From the NCBI GenBank assembly GCA_015487235.1, contig WFQC01000158.1, positions 1 to 45,801 on the forward strand: a stretch of DNA of 45,801 nt, in the 5' to 3' direction. The position numbers were made by a program, and so were the translations under genes. The notes below the pieces were generated by a model that saw only the letters and a program-made list of their open reading frames with translations, did not search any database and was not told the origin of the DNA. The first letter of the stretch is position 1. Each line of letters starts with the position of its first letter. Positions 8,849-17,985 of this stretch are shown in pieces. The stretch comes from Alteromonadaceae bacterium (GTDB lineage Bacteria; Pseudomonadota; Gammaproteobacteria; Enterobacterales; Alteromonadaceae).

Positions 8849-11071
8849 ATGTTTAAAATAACATTACCCATCGCCATCGCTGTATCGGTTGCTTTGTCAT
8901 CAATCACGATGTCTACACCGAGCCATGCAATGGGACAACTAAAAACCAACCAATTTTGGTGGCCTGAACAACTAAACCTAAGTCCTCTACGTCAACCTAA
9001 CCAAACTTCAAACCCCTATGGCAGTGAATTCAATTATGCCAAAGAATTTTCTAGCTTAGATCTAAAACAGTTAAAAAAAGATATTGAAAAAACACTAAAA
9101 GATTCAAAAGATTGGTGGCCTGCCGATTGGGGTCATTATGGTCCATTAATGATCCGTATGGCTTGGCATAGTGCAGGGGTTTATCGTGTAAATGATGGCC
9201 GTGGTGGCGCCGCAGGCGGACAACAAAGATTTGATCCTTTAAATAGCTGGCCAGACAATGCCAACTTAGATAAAGCTCGTCGTTTATTATGGCCAATTAA
9301 ACAAAAGTATGGTCGTAAAATTTCATGGGCTGACTTAATGGTGCTTTCAGGTAACGTTGCCTTAGAATCTATGGGCTTTAAAACCTTAGGTTTTGCCGGT
9401 GGTAGAGCCGATGATTGGGAACCTGATTTAGTCTATTGGGGCCCTGAAACAATAATGTTAGACGATAAGCGTCGTGATAAAAAAGGTAAACTAAAAGGGC
9501 CTCTAGCCGCAGTTGAAATGGGCTTAATTTATGTAAACCCTGTAGGGCCACACGGTAAACCTGATCCTTTATTAGCCGCTAAAGACATTAGGCTTTCTTT
9601 TGGCCGTATGGCAATGAATGATGAAGAAATTGTAGCATTAATCGCTGGTGGCCATACTTTTGGTAAAGCGCATGGTGCTAAAAAACCTGAAAAATGTGTT
9701 GGTCCAGAGCCAGCCGCAGCCGCCATTGAAGAGCAAGGCTTTGGTTGGAAAAATAAATGTGGTTCTGGTGTTGGTGCAGATACCACCACAAGTGGTTTAG
9801 AAGGGGCGTGGACAATTACGCCAACACAATGGTCAACAAACTATTTAGATAATTTGATGAACTTTAATTGGGTACAAACCAAAAGCCCAGCAGGGGCAAT
9901 TCAGTGGATCCCTGATACTAAAGCGGCAGCCAATTTAGTGCCTGATGCTCATATTCCTAATAAACGTCATGCACCCATTATGTTTACTACCGACATCGCT
10001 TTAAAAGAAGACGCTAACTTCCGTAAAATTGTTGAGCGCTTTAGAAAAGATCCTAAAGAGTATGAGCTAGCTTTTGCCAAAGCATGGTTTAAATTAACTC
10101 ACAGAGATATGGGACCAAGAGCAAGATATTTAGGCGCAGAAGTGCCCAAAGAAGTGTTTGTATGGCAAGATCCTATTCCTGAAGTTACGCATCCGCTTAT
10201 CAATCAAAAGCAAGCTAATAAGATTAAAAAGCAAATACTTAGCTCAGGGTTAACGGTTCCTCAATTAGTGAGAACTGCGTGGGCTGCCGCTTCTAGCCAT
10301 CGTGTTACTGATATGCGTGGCGGTGTAAATGGTGCCCGTATAAGACTAGCACCACAAAAAGACTGGCCAGTCAATAATCCTGCTGAATTGAAAAAAGTAT
10401 TAGCAAAACTTGAATCAATTAAAAATAACTTCAATAAAAAGTCAGCTAAAGCCAAAGTATCACTGGCCGACGTTATTGTACTAGCAGGCGGTGCTGCAAT
10501 AGAAAAAGCTGCTAGCAAAGCGGGTTATAATGTTGAAGTTCCTTTTATCGCAGGTCGTACTGATGCTACACAAGCACAAACAGATGTAAAATCTTTTAAT
10601 TACTTAAAACCTGATGCCGATGGTTTCCGTAATTACTACAGCGATAGCAGTTATATGTCGCCAACAGAAATGTTAGTTGATAAAGCCAATTTACTGGGCT
10701 TAACTGTACCTGAAATGACGGTTTTAGTAGGTGGTATGCGCGCGTTAAATGCCAACTTTGATGGTTCTCCTTACGGAGTATTTACCAGCAAACCAGGTGT
10801 TTTATCTAATGATTTCTTTGTGAATTTATTAGATATGTCAACGCAATGGAAAAAATCATCATCTAAAGAAGGCATTTATGAAGGCTATGATCGTGCTTCA
10901 GGCAAATTAAAATGGCAAGCAACTCCTGTTGACCTTATTTTTGGTTCAAACAGTGAGTTAAGAGCAGTTGCTGAAGTTTATGCCTCTGATGATGCGGATA
11001 AAAAGTTTGTCGACGACTTTGTAAAAACTTGGGTAAAAATAATGCGCTTAGATCGCTTTGACCTAAAATAA
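8849..11071 (+). CDS. katG: Catalase-peroxidase KatG, predicted periplasmic
   Basis: This bifunctional haem catalase/peroxidase removes hydrogen peroxide. The 740-residue protein has two peroxidase domains, as usual for KatG. The distal triad Arg103-Trp106-His107 lies in [10 protein letters not shown], and the proximal haem ligand His269 in [10 protein letters not shown]. The Met-Tyr-Trp adduct needed for catalase activity is present as Trp106, Tyr228 (LIYVNPVGP) and Met254 (RMAMND). Residues 1-27 form a Sec-type signal peptide ending SHA, so the enzyme is probably exported. Most KatG proteins are cytoplasmic, although exported forms such as KatP are known. It has a strong ribosome binding site, lies divergent from oxyR and is followed by a clear terminator. 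Confidence 0.96.
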   Translation: MFKITLPIAIAVSVALSSITMSTPSHAMGQLKTNQFWWPEQLNLSPLRQPNQTSNPYGSEFNYAKEFSSLDLKQLKKDIEKTLKDSKDWWPADWGHYGPLMIRMAWHSAGVYRVNDGRGGAAGGQQRFDPLNSWPDNANLDKARRLLWPIKQKYGRKISWADLMVLSGNVALESMGFKTLGFAGGRADDWEPDLVYWGPETIMLDDKRRDKKGKLKGPLAAVEMGLIYVNPVGPHGKPDPLLAAKDIRLSFGRMAMNDEEIVALIAGGHTFGKAHGAKKPEKCVGPEPAAAAIEEQGFGWKNKCGSGVGADTTTSGLEGAWTITPTQWSTNYLDNLMNFNWVQTKSPAGAIQWIPDTKAAANLVPDAHIPNKRHAPIMFTTDIALKEDANFRKIVERFRKDPKEYELAFAKAWFKLTHRDMGPRARYLGAEVPKEVFVWQDPIPEVTHPLINQKQANKIKKQILSSGLTVPQLVRTAWAAASSHRVTDMRGGVNGARIRLAPQKDWPVNNPAELKKVLAKLESIKNNFNKKSAKAKVSLADVIVLAGGAAIEKAASKAGYNVEVPFIAGRTDATQAQTDVKSFNYLKPDADGFRNYYSDSSYMSPTEMLVDKANLLGLTVPEMTVLVGGMRALNANFDGSPYGVFTSKPGVLSNDFFVNLLDMSTQWKKSSSKEGIYEGYDRASGKLKWQATPVDLIFGSNSELRAVAEVYASDDADKKFVDDFVKTWVKIMRLDRFDLK

Positions 11072-11117
11072 GCTTAGCTGTTAGCCTATTAATAAAGGCG
11101 TATTAAGCTTAAACAAC

Positions 11118-11149
11118 AGGCGAGTACTATGAAAAGTGCTCGCCTTTTC
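11118..11149 (+). terminator. Rho-independent terminator after katG
   Basis: A hairpin with GC-containing arms AGGCGAGTAC and GTGCTCGCCT is followed directly by TTTTCT. It lies 46 bases after the katG stop and separates katG from the peroxidase gene that follows. Confidence 0.85.
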
Positions 11150-11265
11150 TAAATCCCTAGGATTAATATGGTAAACACCTTGATTTAGGTACAAATTGAT
11201 TTTAGTACCAAATAACGGCACACTGCTCTAACACCTAACCCTAATAAGGGTAGCTAAAAAAACAA

Positions 11266-12267
11266 ATGAACAATATGGCAATAACATCATTACTTTTGCA
11301 GCTAGCTGTCATTTTATTTATGACACTTTGTTCTGTATCTTTTACACTGGCTCACGCTAATGAACTATCAGAAGATATCATTAACACTTTTTTTAGCCCT
11401 TTACCCCGTGTTATGCCAAACAGCCAACAAGATACACAAGCGCAGATCACCTTGGGAGAAAAGCTTTATTTTGAACCCAAAATGTCTATTAACAATACGC
11501 AGTCATGTAATAGCTGTCATAACCTTTCAAGCAATTATTCTGGGGTAGATCATTTAAAAACTTCTATTGGTGCCACAGGAAAAATAGGCACGCGCAATGC
11601 GCCAACAACATGGAATGCAGGCTTACAAGTAGCACAATTTTGGGATGGTCGCGTCAAAACACTTGAAGAACAAGCCAAACTCCCTTTATTTAATCCAAAT
11701 GAAATGGCCATGCCTTCAAAAAAAGTACTCATTAAAAAGCTAACTTCATCTCATTACTTGCCATTATTTAGTGCCGCATTTCCTGATGACAAGCAACCCA
11801 TTAATGTGACTAATATAGCCAAAGCTCTTGCAGCTTTTCAGCGCACCTTGATCTCAAAAGATCGCTTTGATCAGTTCTTATTAGGTAACAAAAATGCCAT
11901 TACTCTTGAAGAAAAAGAAGGGCTAAAGGTTTTTATCTCAAAGGGTTGTGTAGCATGTCATAATGGCCCTTTACTCGGAGGGCAACTTTTTATGAAAATG
12001 GGTATTGTACACCCCTATCCGAATAAGCAAGACAAAGGGCGAGCACAAATTACTCATAACCCTGCTGATAATTATTTTTTTAAAGTACCCCCTTTACGAA
12101 ATATACTAAATACCGCACCCTACTTTCATGATGGCGCTGCTTCTTCAATTGAACAAGCCATTTTTGATACTGGCTGGCATCAACTCGGCATAAAGCTGAG
12201 TAAGCAAGAAATTACCCGTATTAAACATTTTTTTGCAACATTAAGCCATCAACCTAAACAACATTAA
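11266..12267 (+). CDS. Dihaem cytochrome c peroxidase (MauG/CcpA family)
   Basis: This is a periplasmic dihaem enzyme of 333 residues, typical for bacterial cytochrome c peroxidases, which reduce hydrogen peroxide with electrons from small c-type cytochromes. A signal peptide spans about residues 1-32. The two c-haem sites are C81-N-S-C-H85 and C228-V-A-C-H232. The family motif NAPTTWN at 111-117 and the FWDGR motif near 125 are present, with a PYFHDGA motif near the C-terminus. Another in-frame ATG three codons later could also be the start. It follows katG after a terminator, so it probably has its own promoter. The context suggests a peroxide-defence role; a MauG-like cofactor-maturation function is less likely because no partner is nearby. 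Confidence 0.9.
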   Translation: MNNMAITSLLLQLAVILFMTLCSVSFTLAHANELSEDIINTFFSPLPRVMPNSQQDTQAQITLGEKLYFEPKMSINNTQSCNSCHNLSSNYSGVDHLKTSIGATGKIGTRNAPTTWNAGLQVAQFWDGRVKTLEEQAKLPLFNPNEMAMPSKKVLIKKLTSSHYLPLFSAAFPDDKQPINVTNIAKALAAFQRTLISKDRFDQFLLGNKNAITLEEKEGLKVFISKGCVACHNGPLLGGQLFMKMGIVHPYPNKQDKGRAQITHNPADNYFFKVPPLRNILNTAPYFHDGAASSIEQAIFDTGWHQLGIKLSKQEITRIKHFFATLSHQPKQH

Positions 12268-12300
12268 TCTTCACCAACTAACGACTTATTTGAGATTTAT

Positions 12301-13698
12301 ATGGAAAATGCAGAAGTTATACTCGCTAATATTGCCGCTTTTATGTGGGGCGTTCCCCTTGTTATTTTGTTAGTTGGCGGAGGCATTTTTTTTGTTTTTC
12401 ACTCTCACTTTAGACCCTATAGGTACTTAAAACACGCTTTAGATATAACCTTAGGTAAATATTCTCAACAGAGTGATGAAAAAGGCCAAGGTGATATTTC
12501 GCATTTTCAAGCACTGATGTTGGCACTTTCGGGTACCTTAGGGTTAGGTAATATTGCAGGTGTTGCTGTTGCCCTAACCTTAGGTGGAGCAGGCGCTATT
12601 TTTTGGATGTGGGTTACCGCATTGGTTGGTATTGCAACAAAATTTTATACCGCAACTTTAGCGGTTAAATACCGAGGCTATGACTATCAAGGACATCTAC
12701 AAGGTGGCCCTATGTATGTTATTAGAGAAGGATTAGGAAAAAAGTGGCTACCGCTCGCTTGGCTTTTTTGTATAGGCGGTATGTTTGGTGCTTTGCCGAT
12801 TTTTCAAATTAATCAATTGGTGCAAGTATTACGTGATCTTATTGCTATTCCACAAGGTTTAGCTACTAATGAGCAACATTTTACTTTTGATTTAACTATA
12901 GGTTTAATACTTTTTAGTACCATTACTTGGATAGTGATGGGAAAACTTTCTCGGCTTACAGCAATAACCAGTCGCGTAGTACCTTTTATGGTCGTGTTAT
13001 ATTTATTGATGACGCTAGTCGTATTATTTACCTATGCAGCACAGGTGCCTCAAGCCTTTTTATCCATTTTTGCCAATGCCTTTGATGGTAGCTCAGTTGC
13101 TGGTGGTGTTATTGGCGCTATTATTTTAATTGGTGTGCAACGAGGGGCTTTTTCAAATGAAGCGGGTATAGGAACAGAATCAATGGCGCATGGTGCGGCT
13201 AAAACAAATGAACCGATTCGCGAAGGTCTAGTGGCAACCCTAGGACCAATAGTTGATACACTGTTAGTGTGTACTTGCACTGCCTTAGCTATTTTGGCAA
13301 CCGGTATTCTTGATTCAACATTAGCACAACAAGGTATTTCAGGCGTCAGTTTAACTGCTTTTGCTTTTGAACAAGCCATGCCTAATATTGGTGGTTATTT
13401 GGTGGCTTTAGTGGTGTTCTTTTTAAGCACAAGTACAGTATTAACCTTCTGGTATTATGGCAGTAAGTGTGCAGCTTTTTTAGGTGGTGTCATACTTGAA
13501 AAATTCTACGTGTGGTTTTATTTATCACTTATTATTGTTGGCTCTATTTCATCCTTAAACTTAGTGATTAACTTTATTGATATTATGTATGCGACTATGG
13601 CTATTCCAACCATGATCTCAACCGTATTACTTGCTAAAAAGGTTAAGCTTGAGGCAGATCATTATTTTACCCAATTAAAAATGGGTATTAAGCATTAA
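12301..13698 (+). CDS. Sodium:alanine/glycine symporter family protein (AGCS)
   Basis: This is an inner-membrane Na+-coupled amino-acid transporter of 465 residues with about ten to eleven hydrophobic segments. Family hallmarks include the GTLGLGNIAGVAVAL stretch near residue 80, GGPMYVIREGLG near 134 and RGAFSNEAGIGTES near 280. Alanine or glycine are the usual substrates, but specificity cannot be read from sequence. It starts 33 bp after the peroxidase stop and ends one base before thpR begins, so alsT-like and thpR genes are probably one transcript. Confidence 0.92.
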   Translation: MENAEVILANIAAFMWGVPLVILLVGGGIFFVFHSHFRPYRYLKHALDITLGKYSQQSDEKGQGDISHFQALMLALSGTLGLGNIAGVAVALTLGGAGAIFWMWVTALVGIATKFYTATLAVKYRGYDYQGHLQGGPMYVIREGLGKKWLPLAWLFCIGGMFGALPIFQINQLVQVLRDLIAIPQGLATNEQHFTFDLTIGLILFSTITWIVMGKLSRLTAITSRVVPFMVVLYLLMTLVVLFTYAAQVPQAFLSIFANAFDGSSVAGGVIGAIILIGVQRGAFSNEAGIGTESMAHGAAKTNEPIREGLVATLGPIVDTLLVCTCTALAILATGILDSTLAQQGISGVSLTAFAFEQAMPNIGGYLVALVVFFLSTSTVLTFWYYGSKCAAFLGGVILEKFYVWFYLSLIIVGSISSLNLVINFIDIMYATMAIPTMISTVLLAKKVKLEADHYFTQLKMGIKH

Positions 13699-13699
13699 A

Positions 13700-14233
13700 A
13701 TGACACGATTATTTTTTGCCTTAGATATTAACCCGCAAGACAAGCGAGCAATAGCTACATGGCGACAGCATTATTTAGCCTTACCTTATAAAGCTATAGC
13801 AGAAGAAAATTTTCATATAACCTTAGCTTTTTTAGGTGAGGTAAGCACTTGGCAACAACAAGCCTTAATAGAACATGCTGGTAAACTGGCTCATCATATA
13901 AAAGTAGCGCAAAACAACGTATTACATTTAACTCATTGTGGTTTGTTTAAAAAGCCACAGGTACTTTTTTTAGGGCTAACCGATACGCCAATGTGGTTAA
14001 AATCATTAGCCGCACAATTAAGCGAAAAAGCGATACAACTCGGTATTTCACAAGAACAACGCCCTTATTACCCACACCTTAGTCTTTATCGCAAAGCAAA
14101 AACGCCCGAGAGCCATTTAAGTTGTAATTTAACGCTTGAAATAAGCAGTTTTAGTCTATACCAATCAATTTCTACAGCTAATGGCGTACAATACCGAGCA
14201 CTTTCAACATGGTTATTAACCAAACCAGTGTAA
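13700..14233 (+). CDS. thpR: RNA 2',3'-cyclic phosphodiesterase (LigT/2H family)
   Basis: This is a 2H phosphoesterase of 177 residues, which hydrolyses 2',3'-cyclic phosphate RNA ends to 2'-phosphates and in vitro also joins tRNA halves by a 2'-5' bond. The two HxTx-type catalytic motifs are HITL (39-42) and HLSL (126-129); Ser replaces Thr in the second, a common variant. The start is one base after the symporter stop. In E. coli thpR neighbours hrpB; here they are 5.9 kb apart, separated by the oxyR-katG-peroxidase-symporter block. Confidence 0.92.
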   Translation: MTRLFFALDINPQDKRAIATWRQHYLALPYKAIAEENFHITLAFLGEVSTWQQQALIEHAGKLAHHIKVAQNNVLHLTHCGLFKKPQVLFLGLTDTPMWLKSLAAQLSEKAIQLGISQEQRPYYPHLSLYRKAKTPESHLSCNLTLEISSFSLYQSISTANGVQYRALSTWLLTKPV

Positions 14234-14375
14234 TAAGCTCTATTCCAGTAGGGTTAAACCACTAAAAACAATTCCTCTAACGCCCCAATAAGGAGCTAAA
14301 AATTGCTTGCTAAAATGTTGAGGAACGAAACAGCAAACTACTTTTATCCCCGCTTGATTGGCTTGTTATAAGGCT

Positions 14376-14651
14376 TTAAATACCAAAAAAAACACCCACC
14401 ATAGCCAAAATAGCAGTACCCCACCATAAGTGATATATCAGAATATACTTTGAAATGATGGAATCATTAAGTTCCTTGTTTTTATTTTTAGCTTCAGACC
14501 AAAAATTAGTAATATTAACCCAAGAGCTTAAAGGGTCTGATTTCATTTTGTAATTTAAAACCAGAAACCTAGCTTGTATTTTATTCGCTAGTACGGGTGC
14601 AAAAAACTGTAATATAATGATGAACACAAAGACAATCATCGAAATACTCAT
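14376..14651 (-). CDS. Small hypothetical two-TM membrane protein
   Basis: I do not recognise this 91-residue protein. It has a hydrophobic N-terminal segment at about 4-22, a charged middle of about 45 residues with a Lys/Asn-rich stretch (SEAKNKNKELNDS), and a C-terminal hydrophobic segment at about 72-90 rich in Trp and Gly. A good Shine-Dalgarno (AAGGAAG) sits about 5 bases before the ATG, supporting a real gene. It is 63 bp downstream of ubiX on the same strand and may be the last gene of the mpl-ubiX transcript. No function is proposed. Confidence 0.65.
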   Translation of the reverse strand: MSISMIVFVFIIILQFFAPVLANKIQARFLVLNYKMKSDPLSSWVNITNFWSEAKNKNKELNDSIISKYILIYHLWWGTAILAMVGVFFGI

Positions 14652-14714
14652 ATGCTTCCTTAGCCTTATAACATACCTGTATTAATAATAGTACTGAAGC
14701 AGAAGTCATCAAAA

Positions 14715-15332
14715 TTATGATTTATGATAACCCCAGCGCGGCATAATTTTTTGATCTATGCCTAAATGATCAAGCAAGCGACCCACCATAAAATCAACTA
14801 AGTCATTAATAGAGTGAGGATTATGATAAAACCCTGGTGATGCGGGCATAATAGTAACGCCCATTTGGGCAAGGGTTAACATATTTTGTAAATGAATAGC
14901 CGAATATGGCGTTTCTCTGGGCACTAAAATTAATTGCCCACGCTCTTTTATCACTACATCGGCTGCACGCTCAATTAAGTTATCACTCATGCCTTGGCTT
15001 ATTGCTGCTAAAGTGCCTGTAGAGCAAGGACAAACTATCATTTGCTTAGGCGCTGCTGAGCCTGAAGCAACAGGGGAAAACCATTGTTCTTTACCAAAAA
15101 CGGTTAATTGCCCTGCTTTAGCCTTAAATTTTTTAGTTAAAAATGCGGTTGCCGCTTCTGGTGCAGCAGGTAATTTCAAGCCAATTTCGGTATCAAAAAC
15201 CACTCGTGCAGCAGAAGAGCATAATAAATAAACCTGATAATCAGCCGCCAACAAGCACTCAAGCAAACGTATCGCATAAGCAGAGCCTGAGGCACCAGTA
15301 ATGGCAAGGGTGATAGTTTTTGGTTGTGTCAT
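14715..15332 (-). CDS. ubiX: Flavin prenyltransferase UbiX
   Basis: The enzyme attaches dimethylallyl phosphate to FMN, making the prenylated flavin cofactor for the UbiD decarboxylase in ubiquinone synthesis. The 205-residue length is standard. The N-terminal [15 protein letters not shown] (11-25) is the flavoprotein-family FMN-binding motif. [14 protein letters not shown] near 100 and the [16 protein letters not shown] stretch near 137 are diagnostic of UbiX/Pad1. It is 96 bp downstream of mpl on the same strand. Confidence 0.95.
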   Translation of the reverse strand: MTQPKTITLAITGASGSAYAIRLLECLLAADYQVYLLCSSAARVVFDTEIGLKLPAAPEAATAFLTKKFKAKAGQLTVFGKEQWFSPVASGSAAPKQMIVCPCSTGTLAAISQGMSDNLIERAADVVIKERGQLILVPRETPYSAIHLQNMLTLAQMGVTIMPASPGFYHNPHSINDLVDFMVGRLLDHLGIDQKIMPRWGYHKS

Positions 15333-15428
15333 AATAATTTTATCTTTCTTAAATTCAATGAATGAGTTAATGCTTAATGCACGCTCACATATAAATTTAT
15401 TTTACACCGTTCAAGCTTTATTTACGTA

Positions 15429-16841
15429 TTAGTTTGCCTGTTTTTTTGCAAGTGCGGCTAATAATTTATTATGAACACCTGAAAAACCCCCATTGCTCAT
15501 TATCAAGATATGATCATTTGCTTGGGCTATATCAGCTACCTGCTTAACTAGCTCTTCAATATTTTTCAATACAACACAAGGCGCTTTACAACTTTTCACT
15601 AAAGCATTTACTGACCATTTAACTGCTTCGCCTTGATAAATAAATACGCTATCGGCTTGCTGTAATGCTGGCGCAAGAGTCTCTTTATGCACCCCTGATT
15701 TCATCGTGTTTGAGCGCGGTTCAAGTACCGCAATAATACGCTGCTGTTCAGGGTAAAGTGTTTTATCATCAACATGGGCGCGTAACCCTGCTAACGTTTT
15801 AGCAATAGCGGTTGGGTGGTGAGCAAAATCATCATAAACACGAATTTTTGCAATTTCACCCCGCAATTCTAAACGGCGTTTAGTATTAACAAATTCAGCT
15901 AACGCTTCAATAGCAATATAACTGGGCACACCAGCATGGCGCGCTGCTGCAATGGCCATTAGGGCATTATCGATATTAAAATCACCTAACAGCGACCAAT
16001 CAACCATACCTTGTAATTTCCCTTTAAAATACACGTTAAAGCGGCGACCATCAGCAGTGAGTTTTTCTGCCGACCAACCTTGCCCTTGTATATTAAACCC
16101 TGTAGAGGTTTCAATGGGTGTCCAACAGCCTTGCGCTAAAGTTTCAGTAATAGCGGCTTCATCTTGAGGATATAAAATTAAGCCATTACTTGGCACCATG
16201 CGAATTAAATGATGAAACTGTCGTTGAATAGCACTTAAATCATCATAAATATCGGCATGATCAAACTCTAAATTGTTGATCACTAATGTTCGGGGGCGAT
16301 AATGCACAAACTTGGCGCGTTTATCAAAAAAAGCAGTGTCGTATTCATCAGCTTCAATCACAAAAAAAGGGCTTTGCCCTAAACGTGCTGACGCATTAAA
16401 ATTTTGTAAAACACCCCCCACTAAAAAACCGGGAGCAAGTTGTGCATATTCTAAAATCCACGTTAACATACTACTGGTTGTAGTTTTGCCATGCGTGCCT
16501 GAAACCGCTAGCACCCAGCGATCTTTTAATACATTTTCAAGTAACCATTGTGGCCCTGAGGTGTAATTAATGCCGCGCTCTAAAATAAACTCAACCACCG
16601 CATTACCGCGCGATAACGCATTGCCTATTATGACTAAATCAGGCTCATCTTGTTCACCATAAGCTAAATGTTCAGGTAAATAACCTTGTTTAACCTCAAT
16701 ACCCAAATGCGCTAATTGCGTACTCATGGGTGGATAAACATTAGCATCGCAGCCCGATACTCGAAAACCTAATTGTTTAGCAATCGCCGCAATACCACCC
16801 ATAAAGGTGCCACAAATACCTAAAATATGAATATGTTTCAT
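15429..16841 (-). CDS. mpl: UDP-N-acetylmuramate:tripeptide ligase Mpl (murein recycling)
   Basis: This cytoplasmic Mur-ligase family enzyme joins recycled L-Ala-D-Glu-meso-DAP tripeptide to UDP-MurNAc, returning it to peptidoglycan synthesis. It has 470 residues. The N-terminal nucleotide-binding domain starts IHILGICGTFMGGIA (4-18). The ATP loop is GTHGKTTT (115-122), with the Mur-ligase EADEYDTAFFDKR motif near 183 and the DDFAHHP motif near 335. GICGTFMGG is characteristic of Mpl rather than MurC. It is divergent from the ABC transporter genes and probably leads the mpl-ubiX transcript. Confidence 0.95.
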   Translation of the reverse strand: MKHIHILGICGTFMGGIAAIAKQLGFRVSGCDANVYPPMSTQLAHLGIEVKQGYLPEHLAYGEQDEPDLVIIGNALSRGNAVVEFILERGINYTSGPQWLLENVLKDRWVLAVSGTHGKTTTSSMLTWILEYAQLAPGFLVGGVLQNFNASARLGQSPFFVIEADEYDTAFFDKRAKFVHYRPRTLVINNLEFDHADIYDDLSAIQRQFHHLIRMVPSNGLILYPQDEAAITETLAQGCWTPIETSTGFNIQGQGWSAEKLTADGRRFNVYFKGKLQGMVDWSLLGDFNIDNALMAIAAARHAGVPSYIAIEALAEFVNTKRRLELRGEIAKIRVYDDFAHHPTAIAKTLAGLRAHVDDKTLYPEQQRIIAVLEPRSNTMKSGVHKETLAPALQQADSVFIYQGEAVKWSVNALVKSCKAPCVVLKNIEELVKQVADIAQANDHILIMSNGGFSGVHNKLLAALAKKQAN

Positions 16842-17091
16842 TTAACTTAAAGCTCTAGCTTGTGCACTTAAAAAGAAGCGTCAATTTATCATAAGCAACA
16901 AGTAACAACTAGAGGCTTATAGCCATTCTATTAGAATGTTGCTTATACCATTTTGTATAATGAAGTGCCAAATAGCCCAGTAATGACATGCAAATCACAA
17001 AAAATGTTACAAATTTGTTATCGACATTAATTTAACAAGCCTTTATGTTAAGCCTCTACAAGAATTATTTACGCTAGCACAAGGAATAATA

Positions 17092-17967
17092 ATGCTAACA
17101 ATCAAAGATTTATCAAAAACTTACGATAATGGTGTTAAAGCACTTGATCAGGTATCACTCGAAGTACCTAAAGGAATGTTTGGTTTACTCGGCCCCAATG
17201 GTGCAGGTAAATCATCACTTATGCGTACCATTGCCACCTTACAAGAACCTGACCATGGTTCCATCATGTTTAACGGTATCGATGTGTTGGCTGATCCACA
17301 AGCTTTACGCCAACGATTAGGTTATTTACCACAAGATTTTGGGGTATATCCGCGTATTAGTGCTTATGAATTACTGGATCACCTTGCCATTTTAAAAGGC
17401 ATAGCCAACAGTAAACAGCGTAAAGAAGTTGTTGAAGGCTTACTAGCACAAACCAACCTTTATCAGCACCGAAAAAATGCGGTAAGTGGCTTTTCAGGTG
17501 GTATGCGCCAGCGCTTTGGTATTGCACAAGCATTACTGGGCGACCCTGATTTATTAATTGTTGATGAGCCCACTGCAGGCTTAGATCCAGAAGAGCGTAA
17601 CCGCTTTCACAACTTATTAGTAAGTTTAGGTGAAGAAAAAGTAATTATTCTTTCAACTCATATTGTTGAAGATGTTTCAGAGCTTTGCCCACAAATGGCG
17701 GTATTAGCCTCAGGAAAAATTATTTTACAAGGTAATCCCATTGAGCTTACCGAAAAACTCAAAGGGCAAATATGGCGAAAATCCGTTGCTCAGCAAGAAG
17801 TAGAAAATATAGAGCAACATTATAATGTTATTTCTAAACGCCTTTTTGCTGGTAAAACCGTTGTTCATGTTTTAGCAGAAACGACTCCTGATGGTTTTGA
17901 ACCCGCGTCAGCAGATTTAGAAGATGTTTATTTTTCAACACTTAATGCCCACAGAAGTGCCGCTTAA
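17092..17967 (+). CDS. ABC transporter ATP-binding protein
   Basis: This is an ABC ATPase of 291 residues. Walker A is GPNGAGKS (34-41), the Q-loop is LPQDFG (79-84), the signature is FSGGM (134-138), and Walker B is LLIVDEP (154-160). The H-loop histidine is in STHIVEDV near 197. The C-terminal 80 residues resemble the extension seen in ATPases for ABC-2 type exporters. It is 18 bp upstream of the permease/peptidase fusion and surely powers it. The substrate is unknown. Confidence 0.93.
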   Translation: MLTIKDLSKTYDNGVKALDQVSLEVPKGMFGLLGPNGAGKSSLMRTIATLQEPDHGSIMFNGIDVLADPQALRQRLGYLPQDFGVYPRISAYELLDHLAILKGIANSKQRKEVVEGLLAQTNLYQHRKNAVSGFSGGMRQRFGIAQALLGDPDLLIVDEPTAGLDPEERNRFHNLLVSLGEEKVIILSTHIVEDVSELCPQMAVLASGKIILQGNPIELTEKLKGQIWRKSVAQQEVENIEQHYNVISKRLFAGKTVVHVLAETTPDGFEPASADLEDVYFSTLNAHRSAA

Positions 17968-17985
17968 TTTAAAGGACAACAACTC

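Noticed and set aside
13050-13379. 109-codon minus-strand frame
   Set aside because: It lies wholly inside the sodium symporter gene in the opposite direction and looks like a shadow of its codons.
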